From positions 6,209,441-6,273,440 of the forward strand of contig JANVCC010000130.1 of the NCBI GenBank assembly GCA_025345505.1: a DNA stretch of 64,000 nucleotides, in the 5' to 3' direction. Of the stretch, positions 12,688-22,800 are shown one piece after another. The notes under the pieces were generated by a model. That model did no database searches. It saw only the letters and a list, made by a program, of their open reading frames with translations, and had not been told where the DNA came from. A program made the position numbers and the translations under genes. Numbering within the stretch: position 1 is the stretch's first letter; every line of letters begins with the position of its first letter. Origin of the DNA: Todiramphus chloris collaris (Eukaryota; Chordata; Aves; Coraciiformes; Alcedinidae).

Positions 12688-12703
12688 CTCACTAGAGGGC
12701 GAT
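12688..12703 (+). promoter_or_regulatory. Possible CTCF-like site (CTCACTAGAGGGCGAT)
   Basis: The core ACTAGAGGGCG fits the CTCF consensus CCASYAGRKGGCRS except at its first base, in + orientation. It contains a CpG in an otherwise CpG-poor intron of the TH-like gene. This is sequence match only. Confidence 0.35.
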
Positions 12704-15700
12704 ATTACGCCTATTATGAATTCCGTGAGTTCATCAATGCCATTGACGTTCATGAACATAGAAATCAGAAAGGCACTGGCTGACTGGACCAAATAAAGTG
12801 CAAAGAAGCTGTAAATGGCATGGACACATACAAAAAGAAAATGCCTTAGTATTTTACATTCCTAAATACGTTTCAAAACGAATCCCAGGTCAAATTCTAT
12901 GTAGGTGAAAATCTATGTACACAGGTTTGATACTGCCCAGCCTGGACAGATTAGCTGTGGAATGAGGAACTCTATACCTTTAAAGAAAGTTACGGATTTC
13001 CTTTCCTTTGGACAAACAGCTAATAGGGGAGATACTAGTTTCTTCTCAGTTTTGCAGAGCACTGAAGCAGATGATCAGTGCAAAAGACCTAAACTGGTAT
13101 CAGTAGGTCTCAATTGCTTCAGGTTGTGCAGATACTGAATTTTTTTGAACTATTAAGAGTCAAAGGAAAATAAAAAAACCCCACAATTCTCAATCATTTT
13201 TATAAGCCAGAAATATATTTTTTTTCATGAGAAATATATTTTAACTTTAACACACAGACACCTCGGCCTAACAGACAACTACACAATACACTCACATGGA
13301 ACCATGCCTGGATTAGCACTGCTTGGACTGCCATAACTGGATCTTTATGACAGTAAAGATATTTCAAAACTCTCCTGATGGTATACAGGTCAGCCAATCT
13401 CCCAGTCAATTGACAGAACGAAGAAACAACATGTTAATGTATCTCAAGACATTTATGATAGGAGTCCAAACAGAGGGGCATTTGAAAGATAACATATAGA
13501 AAGGGGAACCCTCCCAGACATTAATCTACATTTTACCTTCTGCCAAGTTCAGCACTCTTTTTCTCCCAGCATTTTTCAATTGGGAGACTTCTGTAAGCAA
13601 CCTCTCTGCTACATGATTTGCAGAGCTTTCTCTCTTGATAAGCTGAGAGATCCACATGTTCATTAGCCCTCTAGAGAAATAAACCTGACTTCCTTTCTAC
13701 ATAGCAACCTGATCTTGTGCCTGACTGCTCTTGAACATGAGCAGAAGTGTGCTAGCACTATTGCAGAATTTGTCTGTAGAACAGTGTAACATATTGTTTT
13801 GAAACAGAAGATGGATGAGCTCCCATATATATCAGGCTCCAGTGAAATGCATTTGGTTTACATGCCTATCTGTTCTAGGAAAAAGCTGAGGCTACTGTTT
13901 TTCTGAGAACCCTTCAGTACTTGCTATATTCACAGTCAACAAAGAGGAAACCTAGGCTTGCTTTTATTTACCTGGTAAAACCCAAAAGTTCTAATACAGA
14001 AGCCCAATTCAAGGCAACATTTATTCTACTTTGCCTGCCTGAATACTTCCTAGTTTTAAATCAAATGCATTTACATGTTAAACAAGGTACTAAAGGGCAA
14101 AGGTAATCTTGTCTCCAATACTTCTGTTGTTTTCATAGTAATATACACCACAGAATCTATCTGCATGACATTATCTCCTTTTTTTTTCTGTTTAACTTTG
14201 GAATAGATGAGGGTAAAAGTTGCATCAGAAATGCTCACTTTTGGTGGCTGGAGCTGAATGTACCAAACTTGTGCTCTCTCTCCTCCCTTTCTACCCTTTT
14301 CTTCATCAGACACCAAGAAACTCTTCTGCTTTTGATTAAAGTAGTAGGCAAGAAATACTTGTTCACCAAACTATGCTATTTATCATGAAAGTGTAACTTC
14401 ACTTCAAATTCCCTACCTCTGAGGCTGATGATGGAAGTAGTAACTGTCCTTGAGTTGATAAATGGCAGAGTCTTGTCATTACTTTTATCATCAATAGTCG
14501 TTGAGTCAACAGCTGCTGGATAAAGTTTTGGTACAGCTGGGTCCACCTAGGTTTTCATCCATCATATTGCTGAAATTACATGCAGATGTGATAGCATTTA
14601 TATTCAATAGGTAATGAAGAAGGATTACCTCCCTTCCAAAATTGTGTCCATCTTGCATGTAACACCTAAGACAGTCTGAAGATGGGCGAGTAGTTCACCA
14701 TCAACGCTGCTATGCACTCCGTGCAATCTCTATGTGAACTTTGCAAGTTCATTACTGTGTAGCTTTTGGGACAGCAGCTTAGTGAGTTCTGTGCACTTCA
14801 CCTTGAGTATCTGAAGCTTCTTCTATGAAAAAGACTTATATCCATGACTTTAAGTGCTAAAGTTTCCTTTTATGGCTGACTGATTCATCTCACAGATTTT
14901 TATTTGGAATGAAACTGAAATACAGAAAAGCTTCCATTTAATCATTCTAGTCTGCATAAGCATCTGATTCTAACTTCAGTATAGACAGTGGCAGTGTGAG
15001 TAAAGTGCTGAGGTCCTATGCCTAAGCACCTGCTAGCAAATTGAAAATATATACCAACTGTTTCTTTTACAGCTGAAGAGAGGAAATATGTGTAGTACAG
15101 TGTCTATTTCATAGAAGGGATTTTTTTTTTTTAGAAATACAGCAGCAGCTAGACAGTCTTGTCTGAGAAGATGAAGACTGGAAGATAGTGAGGCTCATGA
15201 TAGCCTTCAGTTTCTTGCAAAGCTCATTTTACAGTCTTAGACTGGCTCTTGAGAAAGTTCTAGATAAGTTTTTCTACTGCTTGGGAGAAAGCCATTGTCT
15301 ATCCTGATAATTATCTGACAGTCTTCTCAGTAGGGGTCCAGACATGAGCTTGTGCATGGAGGCCTCAAACTCGATTACATATCATTTAGCTAATGGGCAT
15401 ACTTGGCACAGGCAGACTCACTGCATGCAACAGAAGAGACAAGCTGCAGCAACCTGTACAAAGGAGGCATTTCCTTATCACTGTAGCCTTCCAAACCAGG
15501 AATAGCCAGATGATTTGGTCACTAAAGAGGCAATAATGACATAAGATACTAAGGCTAGATAGTTTGCTACGAGAAGACAACTAAACAGCTAGAGAGGGTG
15601 AGCAGCAGTACATCTAGCTAATGTCACGTGAGAACTTAGCATCAGCAAGGAGCCTGGAAACATCCCTGAATTGCAGCCTGAACTGGTTATTTGTAAGTGT

Positions 15701-16290
15701 GTGACTGTAACCCAGGGAACCACATTCTGACTATAAAATCTTCAAAATGTTTTCCTGTTCTCCACTGCACCCACTCTGACTGGTTTGAACTCAGCTTCAG
15801 GTAGTTATTTTCTGCAGATGATCTGAACCTGCCTAAACTCAGGACATAACCTGGGAGAAAGGCAGAGGATGAGAGGTAGAGCTAGATGCTCTCTGCACGA
15901 GACTTGCACTTGAATCTATGTTACTTAGCAAATCATTTAGTGACAGCAGCTAGGTATCATAAGGGACAGGATAACTATACTCAAGTCTAAACTCAACAGT
16001 TGTAATGGGTCTGACTGCTGGCCAACCTTGCCTCCTCTGAACTGTAAGAATTCCTCACCAACAGCTCTCAGTATTGCACTGTTTATTTCACTATATTCTG
16101 TCAGCTGTTCTACATTATCCAAAATGCTTCTCCTGTTAACACTCAGCTGGACTCTGTCCTACATACTGTAAAATCTTATGGCTCATACTACACTTCTGGC
16201 AGCACTCAGTGCTACATATGCTTTTCTTGCAGCACAACAAGTACTTAACTTGTAGAGGCCTTTAAGGCCATCCAGTTTCAAGCTGAATTT

Positions 16291-16320
16291 CCACTGAAAT
16301 CAATGGGATTTCAGTTCCAC
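16291..16320. repeat. TCAATGGG-type hairpin remnant with perfect 9-bp inverted repeat
   Basis: ACTGAAATC (16293-16301) and GATTTCAGT (16307-16315) are exact reverse complements separated by five bases, centred on the same TCAATGGG motif seen at 32308 and, weakly, 47760. It sits in a TH-like intron. Confidence 0.45.
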
Positions 16321-17704
16321 TTCAACGGTGACAGCATAGCAGGACCCCTGTCAGGTTTTGAGTTTCTGAAATCTTTTCCCATTAGTCCTCAGAGCCTCTA
16401 AGATTATAAGAACAACCTCATGTTTGTCTATACCATCCATCTTAGATTGTATGAGTGCTCTCTAAGATTTATTCTTCAATTACACACTGCAAATGAAGAA
16501 CAGGAAAACCACCATCTTTTAAAATTTTATATTCTTGGGTTTTGGGTGGTGGTGGTGATGTTTCTGTTGTTTTTTGCTTTTGGTTATAAAAAGCCTTGTA
16601 TCAATTTCTGCACCAGTTCTGCAGCTAATTGGCCTACTGGTTAAGGCAAGCCTCTAGTGATGGAGAGTTCAGGCTCACTTTAGTGAAATACCTAAAAGTA
16701 TGCTTGAGGGTACTGTCTGAATCTTTCCAGTCAGCAGACTGAGCTGAAAGTCCTGTGCAGTGTCACTCACTCTTACCAGTTATTTACAAATACCGTAGGA
16801 GTTGGTGTTTGGACCATAAAATAGTGAAGGGAGCCTTGTGGAGACTGCAGAAGAAGAAAGAGGCATATCTCAAAGAAGAGAGGTATTGAAAGACTTTCCC
16901 TAGGTGGATGAAGCCCACTGTCCCAGTTGAAAGTGGAAAGGAAGGTCTTGATGTTGCCTTTTTCCTTTTTGTTTCCACCCAGGACACCTCACCAAAGTGT
17001 CCATGGCACTCACCAACCTGGACAACTGGAGGCCACACCAGCTTTTAGGCACATCTGCAGTGCAGTTCAAACGTCACTATAGCTGAGATGACTTGAAACT
17101 CTCTCACATGGATTTTAGAGGCAGATGAACTGTGCAGGAATGCACTTTAAGCCTGAACTGTGCACTTTGCAGGTACTAAACAACCAACAGCAATACCTAT
17201 GCAATCACACTATCACCAGCTCTGATGATGGCTCATTTAAAGGTATCTCTAGTATTTGTAAACAAATGACAGATGTGTCTATGGTTTGCAGCGTGGACAT
17301 AAGTGCCTTCCATAATCACCCTGTCTGCCTGAGAAGACTATGTAGAAGAACTTGAGAAGAGCATACAGAAGAACCACTGGGGGCCCAAAACACAAACATG
17401 CACATACTGCATAGTACACTTTCATATCTTATGCTTCAAGGAAGCTTTTAGACTGCTTAACTGGCATAGGAGCTGTGCAGAATATACCAGGAGCATTCTG
17501 GTATCTCATACCATGACATTTCCTGGACAGCAGGAAATGTGAGGTTTGTGACATGGACTGGGGACTTAGAAATAGTCCTGCACAGGACTGTGAATCTTCT
17601 GTAATCATAGTTGAAAAAACCAGCATGATATTATTTTTTTTTTTTCTTCTAGATATTCAGATTTTGGGTGGTGCTAGACTTTTCCCTCCCTGTGTGATGC
17701 AAGA

Positions 17705-17780
17705 AATATATATATATTTATCTTCTTTTTTTTCTTTTTTTTTTTTTTCAGATTTTTTTCTTATTTTAAAAAATTATTTG
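17705..17780. repeat. TA and poly-T low-complexity tract
   Basis: A short ATATATATATAT run followed by T-rich sequence ending in TTTTCAG at 17751. It would serve as a polypyrimidine tract, but splicing at that AG would not keep the frame of the exon at 17949. Confidence 0.85.
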
Positions 17781-17948
17781 TTATTTGGTTTATTAACTGC
17801 TCATTTTGAAGAGCAGCTTTCACCTGTGAAAGAACAGGACTTGATACTACCTCCAACTATTCCACAAAGAGCATTTCACAGCCCAGTAGGCACTAATTCT
17901 TGCTATGTTCATTCACCTGCTCTAACCTGTGTTGTTCCTGTTACAAAG

Positions 17949-18082
17949 TACTCTTTATCAAACAAGCCACAGTACAAGCCTTTTGATCCAGAAGTGACTG
18001 CAGTTCACCCCTATCAGGATCAAGCCTTCCAGATGGTCTATTTTGTAGCAGAAAATTTGGAAGATGCCAGGGCCAAGCTTCA
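17949..18082 (+). pseudogene. TH2: TH-like exon (134 bp), TH-diagnostic PYQDQ block
   Basis: The exon starts with TAC (Tyr), continuing GELM from the previous exon in phase 0, and ends two bases into a codon at the donor gtaagtgaa. It reads YSLSNKPQYKPFDPEVTAV, then HPYQDQAFQMVYFVAENLED, then ARAKLQ. DPE-AAV-PYQDQ is characteristic of tyrosine hydroxylase. The acceptor gttcctgttacaaag is weak: purines stand directly before AG and the pyrimidine tract is poor. The frame is also open through the intron end upstream, from about 17553, so the boundary is set by family homology and the 134-bp family length. Confidence 0.92.
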
Positions 18083-18309
18083 GTAAGTGAAGTGTTTGTG
18101 GGTTTTTTTACTGAGGGCAGCACACCAGCCTGAATCCTAATCTCAAATACCTCTACCACTGCTGCAATAATGATGCCAGGCTATCTCCCTTCATGCTTCA
18201 TGTGTACAGTGGCTTTTTTACAATGAAGTTAAGCACAAGTTTGTTTATCTCAGAAAAGCTGCATAGAAAATCATAACTATATATCATTACGCCCTGTGCC
18301 ATATGTCAT

Positions 18310-18490
18310 CTTCGCAATGCCTCATTTTATCAATTTTTGAGGTAAATTCTGTAACTGAATAGTGAGAGTAGAGAGCAATCCCACAGTTGGGGTGCCTATG
18401 TGCTAGTCCATACAAATAGGAGGTCATGAAGAACTGATTTACTCAAGGTCACACGGAAATTTTATAGCAGACTCAGGAATTAACATGGAT
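18310..18490 (-). mobile_element. Probable MIR-like SINE remnant (minus strand)
   Basis: The segment ACTCAAGGTCACACGGAAAT (18440-18459) followed by TATAGCAGACTCAGGAATTAA matches the reverse complement of the MIR core and tRNA-derived promoter region (CAAGGTCACACAGC, GGCAGAGCC-GGATT). CATTTTA-CAATTTTTGAGG upstream fits the CATTTTACAGATGAGG part. It is highly diverged, as expected of an ancient amniote SINE. Identification is from memory of the consensus. Confidence 0.55.
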
Positions 18491-18678
18491 CAGCAGGGGG
18501 CTTAAAAACAAGATTGCCTTTCTCCTCTGATTATATCTGCACAAGAATGCAGAATCAGCATTCATAGCAATCTAATTTCTACAAAGTAGCTGACTGTAAT
18601 CTAAATAACATTATTTCAAATTAGCTTGAGGTGTTTCTAAATGCATTTCTTTGACTGTTTTATGTTATGCAGGAAGGA

Positions 18679-18718
18679 TTCTTTTTTTTCTTTCTTTTTT
18701 TTTTTTTTTTTTTTTTTT
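18679..18718. repeat. Poly-T tract
   Basis: Nearly pure T, interrupted by a few C, in the last TH-like intron. Confidence 0.9.
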
Positions 18719-19656
18719 AATAAGCAGGGTTTAAATTCTGGCCTTCATCTCCAACAGTTAAAATAACACGACCATTTCTGTCTGGAGGCAGGAGGATGGT
18801 TGTGGAGCTACTGGGAAGCAAGTAGGAGCCGAAATGAGGAATCTATTAGAGGAAGAGAACCTAAGCCAGACTTCTTCCCTACTCCCCCCACCTCCTCCCC
18901 GGAAACACTGTTTTCTGGGGTTATAGCTATGGCAAATTAGGCCCCTCATCTTAAATCTGAAGGTTCCCTTTAAATTATTAATATGTGTAAAAAAATGGCT
19001 GAGAACTTGCTGACAGAAGAGAGAGGACTTTCAAAAGCATTTGACTCAGGCAAACCTGAAAAGAACTTACAAGGACAAGGAACACACCATTCTCAGACTT
19101 CAAGTTTTTCATGTAACTTTTCAGGATAGTTATGCAGCCAAAGCTGCTCAAAAAACCTGAAGGCACAAGAATCTATCAGAATGGAAAACATAAGGCAATA
19201 TCAGTACAGGGGGTTCCTACCAGCCTGCGCTTAATGGAAACAGTGTCAGAAATGGCAAGCAATCATGCATTTTCTTTTAATAGAGACAGCAAAATAGCCC
19301 AGGATGCCTAGTATCAACAGGTTTTTAGAATTTTATGCAGAAAGAGCTACTCCAGGTTATTTCTTGGAACTGGAGGCAGCAGACATGCTGTGTTCCTGCA
19401 TTCCTCAGCTTGTGGTTGTAATAACTCTGAATTATGTTAACGTAGAGCTGTAAGAGCACAGACGGGGCTGAGCCATCCACTCTGAGAAGCAGGCACTGCA
19501 GATCTTTTGAGCTGCAAGTAGCTCAGCCATGGGGAGGATGTACTGTGTCACAGCAGGCTACTGTACTGATTTTATGCCTACATACTGAGAAATTAGGTTC
19601 TGCAGGTTTTAGGGAAATAGCTTCTGAACTAGCAGCTCTGTCTTCTTCTCCTACAG

Positions 19657-19816
19657 AAACTATGCAATAAAGATCAAGAAGCCTTTTGCTTTGTACTACA
19701 ATTCCTTCACCAGGAGCATAGAGGTTGTGAACACACCTCATAAAGTCAAGAGGGCACTCTGTCAAATGAAAGAGGAATTGAAAACCATCCCCTTGGCCCT
19801 TGAAAACCTCTCTTAA
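19657..19816 (+). pseudogene. TH2: TH-like terminal coding exon (160 bp to stop)
   Basis: The acceptor is tcttctcctacag. The first base completes the Gln codon begun in the previous exon. It reads NYAIKIKKPFALYYNSFTRS, then IEVVNTPHKVKRALCQMKEE, then LKTIPLALENLS and TAA at 19814-19816. The 52 residues to the natural stop equal the length of the human TH last exon. The C-terminal heptad-like Leu spacing of the tetramerisation helix is still visible, but sequence identity to TH is low here. An AATAAA hexamer lies inside the coding part at 19666-19671. I saw no AATAAA from the stop to about 21500. Confidence 0.9.
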
Positions 19817-22800
19817 AATTACAGCAATACATCTCACCTGGCACTGAGATACATGTAGACAGTTCCAGCACCTGAAGATGTAGTGATGAAGTTGTAGTTG
19901 CATACAAAAGTCCTTAACCCACAACTGTGTCGAACGACTCTTTTCACTGTAATTTACACTCCTGACTTAGCCACATTAATGCGTTCTTATTCTTCACATT
20001 TCAATGACAAACAAGAGCAAATTACAAACATTTTTGGTAGGTGATACAATCTACAACTGTTTGCAATGTATTTATCTGCTATTATTGGACTCTTACAGAT
20101 TTCATTATTCACCTGCCCCCTTTTCAAGTTATCTGTCACAAAATAGCACAGTAATTCTCCAGCCACACAGTCTTTTGCTTGCTGCTTAATTGACTTGACC
20201 ACAATATTTTAGTCTGTCTAGCTGCCTACAGTTAGCAGTCCTTGCAGTTAGCTCATTTTTTCTAGCAATTACTATCAGCTATTGTGCTTACAAACGATGA
20301 ATGGTTTCCTTACAATGTGCAAATGTGAGAGTTTGTAAGAGGAACCCTTTACTTTTGCTCACTATTTATTTTTAGACACTCATCTCATTCAGTAGCCTTC
20401 AAATATGGCAAAATAATTCCCTGTCATATTTGAGATTGCAGAATATGAGTCCCTTGGCTAAAAAAAGCAGAAAATAATAGGCCCATGATAGTCTGGCTCT
20501 GTCATGTACAAGGATACTTACTCTAAAAGTATCTGTATTCTGAGAAGGAAATTTGAGTTTAAGGAAGGATTTTTAAAGAATCCCTTAAGAAACAGAGTTC
20601 CATTGTTTTTTCATGGAATTTGGATACTCCGGGAGACCTTTAAAAATCTTTGTTTCTTATTGATGTTATCATGATTGTAGTAATAACCAGAAGACCAAAT
20701 CTACAGAACATCTAGTGTAAAACCCAAGATCAACCACTAGCAGCCATATAGCCTTGCTATGGAAACAAGATCAGATATGTGCTCCAATTCATCTTGCCTC
20801 CCACTCCAGTACGTCTCTGAGTTGTGTATGAAATTTGTCTACACTCTGCAGGTCACATTTCCCAGAAGTGCCTTTTCCAGACTCTCATGTTTTTTGTGTC
20901 CACTTCCTTCATCTACTCTCCACAAGTAGAGACTAGTTCAGGAAAAGAAGATGAGATTCTTGCCTAGAAGGATTCCCTCTCCTCTGAGCAACAGTGCAAA
21001 CAGACGGAGTTGTACAGGTATGGCCTTAGCAGGAGCAATGTGGATCTCATGACTCAAACAAACTGAGTGACAGGGCAGATTTATCTTATGCAGCTGAGAA
21101 GCTCTACTCATTTTTTCAAAAGTGCATTTAGCCCATGGCAGACATCAAGCTTGTCCACTGCTGTCCACTAACTGCCAGTGTACATGGTCTGAACGCTGAG
21201 GTAAATGTGAGGTGATTTGGCTCTTGATGGAAAAGGAGTCATCATCCCTGCTTTAACAGGTCACTGTGGGATAGGAGCATGTACACAGAAAGTCACAACA
21301 GAGCAATTCACATGCTGTTACTTCATACAGAGCTTATCTCACTGTAATTTGTCCATGTGCCAGGATCTAAAGAAACTGTCTTATTGAAAGTTAATGGGAT
21401 TGTGTCTCTTAAATCTTCATGTCTATAAGCGCTTCAGAAAATGTTCCCATGGGCAGCAATAGAGTATTCAAGATCTGGGGAGCTGCTGCAACTGCTACAT
21501 TTTATTAAAATGTGGTGACGCCTGAAAAATTTGGAAGCATCTTGACAAAAATGGCTATGAGACCCCTTCCTTTCAACAGCAGGAACATCCCAGGTTCTTT
21601 CTGTTTTTTTTCATTTAAGTCCAGGATTCTTCTATTTTACTTCAGGAAAACACACATCATAAACTCTGTTTTGCTAGAGATTCAGACAAGGACAGAGCTG
21701 AAGCGATCTCCTTTGCATCTATTATGATTCTGCTGCAATGGAGGATGATCTCTCTGCATACTTTTATGGATTTAATTCTACTTATCCTGCTCACACACAC
21801 GCACACAAATACCATTTCTCTTCAGAGCAATTTGTTTTGTTACATATTGTAGTAATTTATTGGTCTACTTCCTGCCAATTGGTGCATAGGCAAAAATGCT
21901 TGATAGCTCACAACAGATTGTTTTCAGAAGTATTATTTTCATCAATCAGTTGTTTTACAGTGAAAATTGAACCATGTGCTCCAGTTTTGTGTATTTTCTT
22001 TTTCTTTCTTTCTAAGTGGAAGATAATGCCAGAGCGGAAGAGCTATCAAAATATTTTCTATAGATGGATTCTGTAAGCCATAGGATCTTTTTCATGTATT
22101 CCCTCTGAAACAGTTGAATGTAGAGTTTAGACTTGAGTTTGGCTATTGCACAGAATAGACCTATATTTGGAAGAAATGAGAGACCTGATGGATTTGTTTT
22201 GCCCAAGGCCTCACACTTTCCTTGGAGGGACTCCAGGCCCGCCCACACACCCTTGTCTTTTCCAGTTCCTGTAGCAAGGAGAAGAAAAAGAAACCATTTG
22301 GAGCCAGATTCTCCCACCCTTACACATGCTGAGTAGTACCCAGTCTCTCGAGAAATCCCAGCAACAGTGCTCAGCCTATTTAAGGTGCTGTATACAGACA
22401 ATAAGAGCAGGATTATCAAAACCTCTACAGGTATACTTGCTTTTTTATTGTCTAAATGACAGTCAGCCAGCACGCACGGCTAGGGTGGGCTATAGAGAAG
22501 TTAGCAAAGCTTCAGAAGTAATGAATTTGGCCACGTAAACTTTTAAGAAGCATAAATATTTTTCTGAAGGAGGCAAATCTTTCCCTTCTTACTCAGGCAA
22601 AACCTACCCCAGGATAACCATGTTTGACACTCCCCTCTAAGGAGGTCCAAATTCTTGTCTTCTGATTCAGTGTAGTGACAAAGCAAAAGTTTTCAGGGTT
22701 ACATCCTTATGAGGTACACTGGTCATGCTACTCTTCCAATAGTCATTCTTTCATTCCCTCACAGAAGCCAAGAAGTACCTCATACTCCTGTCAGTCTAAG

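Larger units (their letters stand above)
7572..17948 (+). other. TH-like introns between 7571 and 17949 (non-exon parts)
   Basis: The introns are 7572-8209, 8280-9896, 9954-12275 and 12372-17948, interrupted by the three exons listed separately. They hold no CR1 that I can recognise. They contain a CTCF-like site near 12688, a short perfect inverted repeat near 16293 and a TA/T-rich tract near 17705-17780. Open frames here have no recognisable protein similarity. Confidence 0.75.
18083..19656 (+). other. Last TH-like intron, with MIR-like SINE remnant and poly-T tract
   Basis: This intron of about 1.57 kb runs from donor gtaagtgaa to acceptor ctcctacag. It contains a probable minus-strand MIR-like remnant (about 18310-18490) and a T-rich tract at about 18679-18718. 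No additional exon is seen. Confidence 0.8.
369..19816 (+). pseudogene. TH2: Tyrosine hydroxylase family gene (probably TH2 paralogue), 3' part, with in-frame stop: putative unitary pseudogene
   Basis: TH-family enzymes convert tyrosine to L-DOPA in the cytosol of catecholamine cells, using Fe(II), tetrahydrobiopterin and O2. Seven exons encode most of the catalytic domain and the C-terminal tetramerisation helix; upstream exons lie outside the window. Family blocks read directly are [72 protein letters not shown] and AVHPYQDQ. The last block separates TH from phenylalanine and tryptophan hydroxylases. Iron ligands are present: His codons at 8220 and 8235, Glu at 12294. All visible splice sites are GT-AG with matching phases. 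An in-frame TAA at 424-426 interrupts the frame, and several near-invariant residues are replaced. Many differences from the strongly conserved avian TH favour the second paralogue, TH2; that assignment is inference from recalled family sequences. Alternatives are a null allele, a base-call error, or a divergent functional TH2. Confidence 0.75.

Noticed and set aside
12712..12797. Short ATG frame beside the CTCF-like site near 12688
   Set aside because: Only about 25 codons, in an intron, no family similarity.
369..19816. Calling the gene TH1 (classic tyrosine hydroxylase) or phenylalanine/tryptophan hydroxylase
   Set aside because: The DPE-AAV-PYQDQ-type block excludes PAH and TPH. The many changes at conserved positions and the in-frame stop do not fit the essential, highly conserved TH1. 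This is a judgement from recalled sequences, not an alignment.
22012..22473. 153-codon minus frame
   Set aside because: No recognisable domain, no acceptable exon context, and the plus strand is equally open, so chance is likely.
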